Of a stretch of DNA of 64,000 nt, positions 52,201 through 60,619 are shown in pieces; positions within the stretch are counted from its first letter, which is position 1; every line of letters begins with the position of its first letter. A model generated the notes under the pieces. The model did not search any database. It was not told where the DNA came from and saw only the letters and a list, made by a program, of their open reading frames with translations. The position numbers were made by a program, and so were the translations under genes. The DNA comes from Phytopythium helicoides (taxonomy: Eukaryota > Oomycota > Peronosporomycetes > Pythiales > Pythiaceae). The DNA lies in the NCBI GenBank assembly GCA_024867545.1, contig JANFNE010000003.1, forward strand, positions 1,860,001 through 1,924,000. Direction: 5' to 3'.

Positions 52201-54082
52201 TGAGACGCGTGTCAGGGCAGTACTCTGCGATTGCCTGCCTCAAGAGCGCGACATCAATGAACGGGAGCAGGTTCACCCCTTCCCAAGCGTTCCGCTTGCC
52301 TTCCATATCGATCTCAAACGTCTCTGGGTAAAAATGCTTGATCGGTGACAACGGGGAAACCATCAGGAAGCGGTACGGCTCCGGCACCAAGTGAGCGCTG
52401 GCAGCAGGCAAGTTAGACATGAGCTGCTCAAACGGCAGTAGAGGGCCGTCCTTCTCCGGGTCATTGTCAAATTTGATCTGGGCAGCGATTTCCTCGATAT
52501 CAGTCAGATCCGACACCATCGGCGCGTAGTGGTAAGGGTAGAACCACGACCATGACGGCGGTCCCTGGAAGTAGTATGCCAGCACCCACTTCAAAGCTTC
52601 GATGTAGTGCTTCTTAACCTGAAGCAGACCTGAATTGTTGGCATCGCCGTTCCCGCGAGGAATCTTAAACTTGCGCTCGTAATAGTTCCACTTTGTGTCC
52701 TGGAAGCTCTCGCTGCCCGTCAGCATGAGCACCTCATGCTCGACTTCTTCAATTTCAAGGGCAACCTTGGTCTCAAACTCACCATCTAAAGCCTCGAGTA
52801 GAGCCTTTTCGTCCGCCTCTTCGTCTATGTCATCGTCGTCCACGAGCGGGGGTGGAGCATCCTCGTCGTCATCATCGTTCAAAGCGGCCAGGGCATTTCT
52901 CACTTGCTTTTCGTCCACTTCGTGTTGTGTTGACTGGGGCGCGCGCTCCCCACCTCGTCGACCCTTGCGGCGCTTGCTCTCTTCAATCGCTCGGTTGATG
53001 AGAATTTCTTCTTCCTGGCTACCAATGATCTGGAACAACTCCTGCAGGAGCTTAATATTAACCAGCTCGCCATTGTGGGTGAGATACTGGCCTTGGTGGT
53101 TCTCTAAGAGCTGACGGTATACACGCAGAAGCAAAGGAATGGCATCCTCGCTAATCTCGAGGGTCGGACTGTGCGGGATAAAATCGTTGCCGAGCAAAAA
53201 TGTAAGCAGGATGAAATCGTCGAGCATGCGCTCTCCATCTAGTGGCGGAGCAACGCGCATCTCCATCATCAGGTATTCGCGGAAGAGACTCAGGTGTACG
53301 AGCTGCCACTGCTGCTCCTCGATCTGCTTGCGCGCGACAGTCTGCTTGTGGCTTCCCCAGACGACTGTCTCTCGCACGAGCGTAAAGTGGGGCTCGTGGG
53401 TCATGAGTCCGAGTAGCATGAGGTCTGCGTCGCTGCCGTACATGCAGTGGCGCACGTTGGCGTCGTAGCCAGGCACCATCTTGCGGTGGCGAATGAACTC
53501 GACGATCTTGTGCTCTCCCTCTCCTGGCACCTCGCTTCCGGAGAAGTATACCTCTAGACGCGCCCACAGCGGGTCCGTCTTCATCTTCTGCCGCACAAAG
53601 TAGACGAGGTGCTGCGAGATCTGTCCTAGGAACTCGGTGCCGGGCGTGATGGCGTTCGAGTCGAAGCGCGCGGCTGGCGGCGCGGCCTTGTGGCCGTTCT
53701 TCTCGTCCTCAAGCGTGATCTGCAGGTGTCGCTCCTTCTCGAGCGCCTCCTGTCGCTCGAGGCCCGCGCGGAAGCGGCGCGAGCGCTGCTGGTTGAGCTT
53801 GGCGCGCGGCGCGACGCCGTCGATGGCGATGTAGACGAGCTTCTGCGGCTTGATGATGTGCGTGATGAGGCGGTCCATGTAGGTGAAGACGCCGTGCAGC
53901 TGGGCCTGCAGCGAGAGCGCGCTCATCGAGTCATCGCTGTCCGAGTGCGTGCAGTTGTGGATGATGCCGTTCATGTCGAGGTAGAAGGCGTCGAACTCGG
54001 GCAGCAGCGACACGTCCGAGATCGGCTGGTTCAGCAGCGGGTACCGCTCCGACATGTACCGGTAGAACCGCGGGATGCCCAT
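49238..54082 (-). CDS. XRN1: 5'-3' exoribonuclease XRN1
   Basis: The cytoplasmic enzyme that degrades decapped mRNA. Intron-less, 1614 residues from MGIPRFYRYMSERYP, the invariant XRN start. Conserved region 1 has DAFYLDMNGIIHNCTH (first catalytic Asp), GEGEHKIVEFIR (Glu pair), CMYGSDADLMLLGL (Asp pair) and LLGNDFIPHSP (last Asp). Conserved region 2 includes WNYYERKF and WVLAYYFQGPPSWSWFYPYHY. SH3-like and winged-helix-type regions follow. The C-terminal 350 residues are low-complexity, with a Val/Thr/Glu repeat (VVVEKEVVKTTEVV) and Pro/Tyr/Gln-rich tail, typical of binding surfaces for decapping factors. The frame is open 105 codons further upstream, but without protein character. XRN2 is excluded by the missing zinc knuckle and overall layout. 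Confidence 0.93.
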   Translation of the reverse strand: MGIPRFYRYMSERYPLLNQPISDVSLLPEFDAFYLDMNGIIHNCTHSDSDDSMSALSLQAQLHGVFTYMDRLITHIIKPQKLVYIAIDGVAPRAKLNQQRSRRFRAGLERQEALEKERHLQITLEDEKNGHKAAPPAARFDSNAITPGTEFLGQISQHLVYFVRQKMKTDPLWARLEVYFSGSEVPGEGEHKIVEFIRHRKMVPGYDANVRHCMYGSDADLMLLGLMTHEPHFTLVRETVVWGSHKQTVARKQIEEQQWQLVHLSLFREYLMMEMRVAPPLDGERMLDDFILLTFLLGNDFIPHSPTLEISEDAIPLLLRVYRQLLENHQGQYLTHNGELVNIKLLQELFQIIGSQEEEILINRAIEESKRRKGRRGGERAPQSTQHEVDEKQVRNALAALNDDDDEDAPPPLVDDDDIDEEADEKALLEALDGEFETKVALEIEEVEHEVLMLTGSESFQDTKWNYYERKFKIPRGNGDANNSGLLQVKKHYIEALKWVLAYYFQGPPSWSWFYPYHYAPMVSDLTDIEEIAAQIKFDNDPEKDGPLLPFEQLMSNLPAASAHLVPEPYRFLMVSPLSPIKHFYPETFEIDMEGKRNAWEGVNLLPFIDVALLRQAIAEYCPDTRLTAAERKRNRLQRLPLRIVRDMNAVETLHSTLPGVNGFPDIPFCNTRVEEFALPKISVHDGQFQSRLMDGVILPLAGFPSLYTAQLESVRIASVGLNCFGMASRKDSMILQLPPSAGINGDNAVANPQDLLGKTVLANWPNLHEALVVGVSNLTGEYRLSGGRDGQIVFNKYDPEQKTAWAYYAQTEVVKLLSGRGTPGSGGIDLGKTGISTVLHVLPLQGMVSNPLTGAIEKKFGETEAMVPFQLTVINHSLFDARFQETGKQPLAERFPLDSVALITRGQWLGCTAVVKGHDDAKSEVTVHVNTIDKEPPFGYVIASQISDKYFPGYLVAQKLGISASTLGTLVGSVNIKPGDFEIGLNFRFRKELLLPGYCRLVDKASQNSRGSHSPGGSADEDNVWRRGDIVKIVGSGEGKTGENGRSSSNPRNGSDGSSTAWEYTERAIQVIADYKKEFPEVVANLSRLPYARNYQGTEVFGIKDPKKVEVKAELVKQWIEAQKLGKKEHSKHIPISSQYLSLNAIRAMEAAGSLRAKEREKNAVANQARPVVAKLAPVELFRPNPLVNQDLTGREVSVRASRNPGAPRLGDRVINISARGVPFGHRGTVVATHVSSKCVEVLFDETFTGGEALYGSMSLDRGKIVPWNTLLCVSTPPGEPERHQRRNDHAVGRSQARASGQRKNGSGNTQQTASATPKVLLQPSMIIGRQKLPPKQTVAPPTAAAALPPPPPVPSSLPPPPDPEKVKMLINKWSHNGEVAAQTTTTVVVEKEVVKTTEVVSTTEVVKTKEETVEVTTDAIAPSVAAFFSAAGNSTEASSATPPVPAQPSAQDLLLKLFPHNYQPTEGASVLAPPLPQGYPYPPPPPGSYYAGPPPPMPYPAHPGPAFIRPDAPVFVPSQYHGQPQAPAAAPVDEKEFPPLSGEAAPKKKHHQQPQPASKPTPQNSGRGQKSHRGRGGKYVPKAPAGPEAPKKSLLMPAQLLKHQKQPQTQPQ

Positions 54083-55010
54083 GCTGCTCGCTGGTGGTGG
54101 CGCCTCCTGCGCTTCTGCTGCTGCTGCTGCTGGTTGCCGCGACTTCCGTCCTTTCTCGACCTGACGCGTCTCGATATGTGTGAAAATCCCCCTCGGTGGG
54201 ATCCTCTGGCAGGAGTGCGTGCGTGGTCGGAGGTTTGTGAGTGATTGTCTTGTACTTTGAGAGGGGCCTGGGAGGATTGAATTGAACCTGACGATCGAAA
54301 CACCTGGGGTTGGTGGATTACTTGGGATTATTATGGAGGTCGTCGTGATAGTGAATAACCTGGCAAGAACGACGCTCGCGGGGCGTTCAAGTGACACGAC
54401 GCTCGGCAGGTTGAAGTAGTCGAGCAGTTTGGATGCTTTTCAGGACACCATTGGGAGTGCCACGATCAGCCCCACGGTGGGGAGTTGGACGTTTCGGATC
54501 TCCTATCGGCAGCGTACTACCCTTCTGGTGGTTGGGGATGCCACTAAGTGGGCGTGCACGAGTTTTTCGAGCTGAAGAGCAAGAGCGAGCACGCTCGCCG
54601 AATAGGGCGTCGATAACAAAATGTCGGGAGATGCTGCTCGTCAGTCGGCTCAGAAGGCTGCTAATGGGTAAAGGAAACGGCGGTGGCGTGTAGAGGAAGT
54701 ATTTATCTGCCATCGGCATGTTTGTAAGCACAGCAATCGCATTCTCCTATTGGAATTGATCACCATTGTTCACTAACATATGTCGGCCCGATGGAGTTGG
54801 ATCATGAAACTCCTCGGCCATAAAGGAATTTCAGCGTGACAGAAATGTCGAAACCTACCTCCCGAAATAGGTTGAAAAAGGAAGCGATGCTGTTCTGTTC
54901 TTCAGTGCCAAAATTGGGCCAAGCATGTGAGGTCGTCTTCATTACACAGGAAAAGTGTTCAACCAAACTTTAATTGAGCAAGATATACACAACTCCACCA
55001 GCACACCTCC
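54083..55010. other. Gene-free region
   Basis: About 930 bases between divergent XRN1 and LRR genes. ORFs on both strands are not protein-like. It contains both upstream regions; AT content rises from about 54700. Confidence 0.5.
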
Positions 55011-57167
55011 ATGCTGCGTCGCGCTTTTATCGCGCTGTGGGTGCTGCTATTTGCCCTACATGCAGCCTGCGCTGCCTTCCTCATCGCGAGTGCTCTATTG
55101 CACTGGTATGTAGATAGACCAGATATGACTTACTTTGCTGATCTCCTTGCTCCGTCTGAGCATCGTCGATTACGACTGTTTGGAACGATGTTGGGAGTTC
55201 TTGGTGGTGGTCACGCGCTTGAATGGCTTCGGCTAGTTGTTGCGTCGATTCGAGCTCGAAGACCAGCCATTCCCGTCCTCAAAACCTTCGATGCACTCAT
55301 CAGATGGCTCGACCATTATTTGGTAACACCGAGACGATGCGTCACTCGCACGCGAATAGCCATAAACGAAATGCACAACAAGAGCAAAGTTTCTCAAAGC
55401 CGGCTGAGTTCACGACAAGCGCTTATCAATGCGAGCGAGTTACTCGGTATTCGCAGTCCGAAATTCGAGTCCGTCTTCGTTCTCCGTAAAGCAGTCGTCA
55501 TCACAGCTCAAATCTATCAGTGCAACATATCCAGCTCTCGAATTGCACGTCCATGGATCAATCATTTGTCGGTTACCTTACTTGTGACAAACTGCATCTC
55601 GGTCGCGATACTGTACCCGAGGTTGCTTCAGAATGGTAAGAGTTCTCGCTCCGTGTCAGATGAATGTTCTTCGCCACGAGAAGGGTCTCCTATCTTTATC
55701 CGACTTCTGTGTTATGCTCTCGATGGGATTATCGCTTTCACTTTCAGTGTAGTGCTTCCTACAGCCACCTTGATGCCGTATCTTCTCGAGTATGATACGG
55801 AGATGATGGTTTTTTCCTTGGAAATACTTTACAGTGAGACGGAATTCCCGAATCTCGTCCGAGAGAGTCAAACGGTGTTTGCTTGGTCTTTGGTTGGTGG
55901 GTGCTACAAGTTGATTCTGCATGTGAGCTTGTACGTTTGCTTGCTTGTAATTGCTAGTGTCATGCGAGAACGAAACCAGCAGAGAACAACGAAAAACAAC
56001 TCCGCTTCAATTATGTCAATTGAATCTGTTCGGGAAGGCACCAGCAAACCACCTCGCGTTTCTGAGCCATCCAATGATTCAATTTGTTCAAAACAAGAAG
56101 CACCCACTTCTACTGTATTACCCAAGCCGGTGTGGGAGGCTCATCCAAGAGTCGATTTCTCATTGCAGATGCGGCACAAAGCCATCCCAACAAGTTTCGT
56201 GCTACTTGCGATCACTATCATTACAATCCACATCTGGGCTATGTTCACAAATGCAGCGAGGCAGACCTGGATCACGACTAAAGCTGGTAGTGATGACTCC
56301 ATCAGCAACATGTGCACACAACCAGTGTATCCATGGTTCTCCTCAGGCGTCAGCTGCTCGGTCATCAAGTACAACTGCTACCGTCAAGGAGTTGATACGT
56401 CTCCTCCACTTGATGTCTTTGATGCTCTCGACCCAAACGTGGTCTCGAACGTCATCTTCATGCATTGCTCTGGTCTCATCGTTCCGTCTTCGATTCAGAA
56501 GTTCAAGAATCTACTTGCGTTCGAGATCTTCAACAGTACGCTGGTGGAATGGGGTGTCGAGGCTGCTTTGACTGATGAATTTCATCCGAATATTGTGTAC
56601 CTGGCGATGGTTCTCGTGGACATGACGGAGTTGCCTCCGGGTGTGTTGCAGTCACCATTTCCACAGCAGCTGCATGACATTGAGATCTCGAGAACGAATC
56701 TGACGACGCTCCCGGCTTCTCTTTCTGATGTATGGCGCCTTGTTCAGATAGTTTTTCTCGAGTACTCTCATTTCACTGAGGTTCCACACGAGCTGCTTGC
56801 ACTTCCTGAGCTGAACATGATATCTCTTGTGGGTAACCAAATTAACAGTGTACCAAACAATTTGTCGGGGGTTTTGCCTGTATATTTCTACTTCGTATTC
56901 GCGTTATCTTTCAACCCAATTACCACATTGCCTGCTACAGTGCAACCGAACCTGTCTATTGGCATCTTGAGCCTAGAGCACACGAATGTTTCGGAGCTAC
57001 CTGATTGGGTGTTCAACCAAGTGTACGGGAGGGTATACCTGTACGGCACGCCACTCTGCTCGACACCAATGGATAACTCCGTCGTAAAAGTCGGGTGCAG
57101 GGAGCGAGACATATGTGGCGACGGCATGTATCCTTTCGCATTCGTAAGCTCCCATCGCCAGTTATGA
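55011..57167 (+). CDS. Six-TM leucine-rich-repeat membrane protein, copy 1
   Basis: Intron-less, 718 residues, no named family recognised. The N-terminal membrane part has hydrophobic segments at about residues 5-28, 60-80, 180-205, 228-255, 285-312 and 390-410. A Ser/Lys/Arg cytosolic loop sits between the fifth and sixth. The C-terminal 300 residues form the likely external domain with cysteines and irregular leucine-rich repeats (MTELPPGVLQSPFPQQL, ISRTNLTTLPASLSDV, YSHFTEVPHELLALPEL, HTNVSELPDWVF). It has no kinase domain. A near-identical inverted partner lies at 60.6-62.8 kb. The core from about 55800 to 56837 is almost invariant between them, then the sequences diverge abruptly after SLVGN. 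Confidence 0.78.
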   Translation: MLRRAFIALWVLLFALHAACAAFLIASALLHWYVDRPDMTYFADLLAPSEHRRLRLFGTMLGVLGGGHALEWLRLVVASIRARRPAIPVLKTFDALIRWLDHYLVTPRRCVTRTRIAINEMHNKSKVSQSRLSSRQALINASELLGIRSPKFESVFVLRKAVVITAQIYQCNISSSRIARPWINHLSVTLLVTNCISVAILYPRLLQNGKSSRSVSDECSSPREGSPIFIRLLCYALDGIIAFTFSVVLPTATLMPYLLEYDTEMMVFSLEILYSETEFPNLVRESQTVFAWSLVGGCYKLILHVSLYVCLLVIASVMRERNQQRTTKNNSASIMSIESVREGTSKPPRVSEPSNDSICSKQEAPTSTVLPKPVWEAHPRVDFSLQMRHKAIPTSFVLLAITIITIHIWAMFTNAARQTWITTKAGSDDSISNMCTQPVYPWFSSGVSCSVIKYNCYRQGVDTSPPLDVFDALDPNVVSNVIFMHCSGLIVPSSIQKFKNLLAFEIFNSTLVEWGVEAALTDEFHPNIVYLAMVLVDMTELPPGVLQSPFPQQLHDIEISRTNLTTLPASLSDVWRLVQIVFLEYSHFTEVPHELLALPELNMISLVGNQINSVPNNLSGVLPVYFYFVFALSFNPITTLPATVQPNLSIGILSLEHTNVSELPDWVFNQVYGRVYLYGTPLCSTPMDNSVVKVGCRERDICGDGMYPFAFVSSHRQL
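55400..56837 (+). repeat. Core of inverted LRR-gene repeat, arm 1
   Basis: Nearly identical on the opposite strand at 60947-62385. Within residues about 265-607 only one amino acid differs (a Leu/Ser change in the STV-PKPV stretch). Flanking coding sequence on both sides is clearly more diverged. Confidence 0.7.
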
Positions 57168-57924
57168 GTCATGGGTATTTTCTTCATATTATAGACGATT
57201 GGATTCCGGAGCGAGTTCCTGCTTCGTGATTGAGGGATCCCACCTGCAGAAGCGGCTATAGATACACCACAAAGCTGTTGGATTCGACCAGCATACCAGC
57301 AAACGCAAACAAACAGGATCGATTTGACAGCATATGTCCGTTGTCGGGATGATCGACGAGAAGGTGATCTGTATCTTGTATACGGCAGCGTCCATGACTA
57401 ACCAGTGGTGCTACATACACCGAAAACTTGAACTCTACGAAGCCTCGCTGGACCACAATGCGATAGTGCTGTAGTTCATGTAATAAGCATTTTTGCCGTA
57501 TTTGGAAGCCAAACCAGGTTTTTTTTTTTTTTTTTCTTTCTTTCTTTCGCTTCGCGTTCAATGTTTTTGATGTGTTGAATTCGAGTTACATGGTAACCGT
57601 CGACACATCAGAATACGTCTTCATCAATCGGTTCAACTTTATTTTGTCGAAGGGTTTGTAGATATCAGAGTTGTTCAAGCGTCGTTCTCATGTGAGCATA
57701 AACACAACACTTTCCACAACAAAAACAAGCGTGAGCGGTGATCTATTATGTAGGCCATTTATCGTTATTTATTTGCTTCCAACTTTTGCAATGTATTACT
57801 CCATCTGCGATGGCTGCTTGACGAACAATTGACTCAAAATTGCTGCAAAGAATATAAAGCGACTATCCATTTGTTCAAAGCGGAGCGTCCGAAGCGTTAC
57901 TAGTAAGGCCTCCCAGATCGATAC
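57168..57924. other. Gene-free region with poly(T)/(TTTC) tract
   Basis: About 760 bases between convergent genes. A run of at least 17 T followed by TTTC repeats lies at about 57518-57548. No gene seen. Confidence 0.5.
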
Positions 57925-58730
57925 CTACTTGGCTGACAACTCTGCAATTGTCATTAAGTATTCGTCGTTGTTGCGCACCACAATCTCCGCGAAGCGACTC
58001 ATTACTGATTGACTTGGTTGAGTCGTAAACAACGGCACCACTCGCTTGCAAATGTATACAACAGTCGCTTCTGGGTTAGCAAGCGCCTTCGGTACGATGA
58101 CGGACCACCCGGTTTCGTCGGAATCCAAACCCTCCAGGTCCCCGTGGCCGATCATCATCGCCTTCCATACGGACACAAGCTGTCCAGACCGAGTTTCGTA
58201 TTTGCGAAGGGCAAAGCAAACTGTAAACCCGAATGTTCCAGCACTCACTGTCGCGTCGCCTACTAGCGTGTTATCATCCGTTCTCAGTGTGCTCGTATTT
58301 CCTGCATAGCGAGCGGAAAAGCGCGTTCACAAATCACGCTGGATACGCGAGAAGGATACCGGCGCCACAGACGTTTCTGGGCATTCATAGCCTTGAGAGA
58401 ACCGATACACTTGAGGTGGCACTGGTTCGTACGAACTTAGGCACAGTCTACTTTCCTCGAGCACTTGTTTGATTGTCTTATATGCCGTGGTTAGGCTCAA
58501 GTGATACATCGCAGCTGTAAGCTGTTGAATTACAGCCTCTTGCCGCAAGCATTCGGAGCGATACTTTCGATTCAATTCTTCAGCCATATGACGAGCGGCT
58601 TCATTCTGTCGGGCGATTCGCTCCCACACAAACAATCGCACTCGCTCATCTTCAATTAGAACTCGTCGCTGGGTTTCTTGCTGCTTCAGTCGCGACAATT
58701 CGGCGCTCAGTCCTTCTAGCTGAAACTAGC
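57925..58730 (-). pseudogene. M96-like family protein, broken copy
   Basis: Same family as the intact neighbour at 59.0 kb. From the right it shows a shortened coiled-coil part (SRLKQQETQRRVLIEDERV, VWERIARQNEAARHMAEE) and then SYEPVPPQVYRFS. An in-frame TGA at about 58327 sits where the intact copy has Trp (DAWRIVSY). The same frame continues past it: NTLVGDATVSAG, VCFALRKYETR, LVSVWKAMMIG, and LDSDETGWSVIVPKAL, to a stop at 57925. The basic N-terminal region is missing and the middle is shorter. The stop is the only lesion in the C-terminal half. The ORF at 58799-58993 just upstream is not recognisable. Confidence 0.6.
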
Positions 58731-59026
58731 ACCCAGCATGACGTGACATCGGGTCACAACTGAACTTTTCGAAAGACTACCCTGGCTGGGCATAGCCCTT
58801 ACGATTGATGCTCTACGGGGTGGAAAGTTTTTGTTCGAAAGTTTATGATGCCGTCATTCCTTTTCAGTCTGTTAGCATAACGAAAGAGCGGTCTACTGGT
58901 CACGCCACCATGTTCGTCAACAGGAATTCCAAATTCTTTCTCACGCACGCTTCGAGCAATTTGCTTGATTGCAGACTTTACAGAATTTTCCATAGCTACA
59001 TTTAAAACAACAACGCAAGCCGACTG

Positions 59027-60211
59027 TCATGGCGGAGGTCCAACTGCAACAGCATTTTCCTGCATCATCAGGCTCTCCATTATCTGTGCGATAGTCATCA
59101 CATCGTTGTCTCCGCATCGCATCAATATCTCTGTAAAGTGCCGCGCCTTGGCAGCATCTGCGGCGACGGAGAATATGGGGACGAACCGAACGCAACTGTG
59201 CATCAAGGTCGCATCGGTCCACTCGCCCGGGCTTGTCAATACTTTTGGCCGCACGAGCATCCATCCCGTCTCATCAGCGTCCATGCCTGCAAATGAGCCG
59301 CTCCCAATTGTGAGTGTCCGCCACACAATCACCATGCGCTCACGCTCGTCTTGACAGTATTTCCGCATCGCAAAGTGGATATCCAGCTCGTAGTCCGTTC
59401 CGCATGCGTGAACTCTTCCCAGCAGTGTGTCATCCGCTTGCTCCAGTCCATCAAGCCGATTGGGGTACAAATATGAAACGATTCGCCACGCGTCGCTTTT
59501 GACGCGCTCGAAAGCGAACGGCATCGAGATCGTTTCGGTGCTCTCGAGGACTTCTTCACCATGCAAACCTCTCTTGGGCCGTATCGCCAGCGACGCAGGC
59601 TCCTGAGACTCGAGGTTCACCGCACTCTCTTCCAGCACCAGGTCGGTCGCTCGATAGGCTTCGTCTAGCTCGGCGATAAACATCGCGAGCAGCTCGTGGT
59701 CGTCGTTCCCCACTGGTGCTCTCCTCGTCGAGTGCAGCAGCTTGTCTCCTCTTCTCGCCAACGCGGTGCTCGTCCCTCCGAGCCCAACCGAGTGCGCCGC
59801 GTTCGCCCTCAGCAGCGCCTGCAGCCTGTCAATAACGATGCAGCGCCGCCGGAACTCGAGCCGCAGCGTGTAGTTCGAGTACTTTGCGAGCGCCAGCGCC
59901 TCCCTGTGCTCCATCGCGAGCCTCCGCCAGCAGTCGCGCGCGCTCTCGCGGCCGCCAGTCGGGTACACTAACGCCCGTCGGCGCTGCTGCAGCGCGCGCA
60001 GCTCGCCCTCGAGCGCGAACGCCGAGCGCTGCAGCGCGCGGATCTCGGCCTTGAGGCGCTCGCGGTACGCGTTCTTCTTCTTCTTGGGCCGCGCGTCGGC
60101 GGGCTCCGCAACCTGCAGCGAGGGCTCGGGTTTGTCTGGGGCCGCGTCCGCGTCCAGCAGCAGCGCCAGCACGTCGCGGAAGAAGGCGTCGCCCTCGCTC
60201 GGCGGCTCCAT
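59027..60211 (-). CDS. M96-like (mating-specific type) bZIP-like/START-like protein
   Basis: 394 residues, intact, intron-less. The N-terminus has DAFFRDVLALLLD then a basic stretch (KKKKNAYRERLKAE) leading to a leucine-rich coiled coil (IRALQRSAFALEGELRAL), resembling a bZIP. Next comes a Trp-containing segment (CWRRLAMEHREAL) and LRLEFRRRCIVIDRLQALL. The C-terminal 200 residues resemble the START-like part of the Phytophthora M96 mating-specific family, with DETGWMLVRPKVL and FTEILMRCGDNDVMTIAQIM. M96 genes were found as mating-induced in Phytophthora; their function is not settled. The family call is by overall architecture from memory, so moderate. Neighbours on both sides are LRR-gene copies. 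Confidence 0.6.
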   Translation of the reverse strand: MEPPSEGDAFFRDVLALLLDADAAPDKPEPSLQVAEPADARPKKKKNAYRERLKAEIRALQRSAFALEGELRALQQRRRALVYPTGGRESARDCWRRLAMEHREALALAKYSNYTLRLEFRRRCIVIDRLQALLRANAAHSVGLGGTSTALARRGDKLLHSTRRAPVGNDDHELLAMFIAELDEAYRATDLVLEESAVNLESQEPASLAIRPKRGLHGEEVLESTETISMPFAFERVKSDAWRIVSYLYPNRLDGLEQADDTLLGRVHACGTDYELDIHFAMRKYCQDERERMVIVWRTLTIGSGSFAGMDADETGWMLVRPKVLTSPGEWTDATLMHSCVRFVPIFSVAADAAKARHFTEILMRCGDNDVMTIAQIMESLMMQENAVAVGPPP

Positions 60212-60619
60212 GTCGGTCGGCCGGCCTTTCTCCCGAGTTTACACGAGGTGCGTCAGTCGGTTTTACACCGGAAGGCGCGGGAAGCGCTGAATTTACGGAG
60301 AGTGGCCTTTACATGTTCAACTTGAAGCGACTTCACGAACAGCACATGCCTGCCGATGTGAAGGGTTCGGCTGGTGGCGCCAACGACACTTGACGCTTCT
60401 CTCATCAACTGCTCGAATGATAACGATCCAAGCTGAACAAGGTATTTCTTCGTAGGAAGAACTTGCTACATGCAATTGAATGTCAAATCGTGCTGCCCTC
60501 TGGCATCGGACCGCGTCAACGTTTCGATCACATTTATGATGGGTAGGCCCAATCGATACTTGGATATGCGCCGACACCTACGTGAGCATTACTGGTATGG
60601 AGAATAAATAAATCCTGAA
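60212..60619. other. Gene-free region
   Basis: About 400 bases between the M96-like gene and the 3' end of the second LRR gene. It holds the M96-like promoter; no ORF is supported. Confidence 0.45.

Noticed and set aside
58799..58993. 64-codon minus-strand ORF between the two M96-like genes
   Set aside because: No similarity to the intact M96-like N-terminus and no splice signals tying it to the broken copy.
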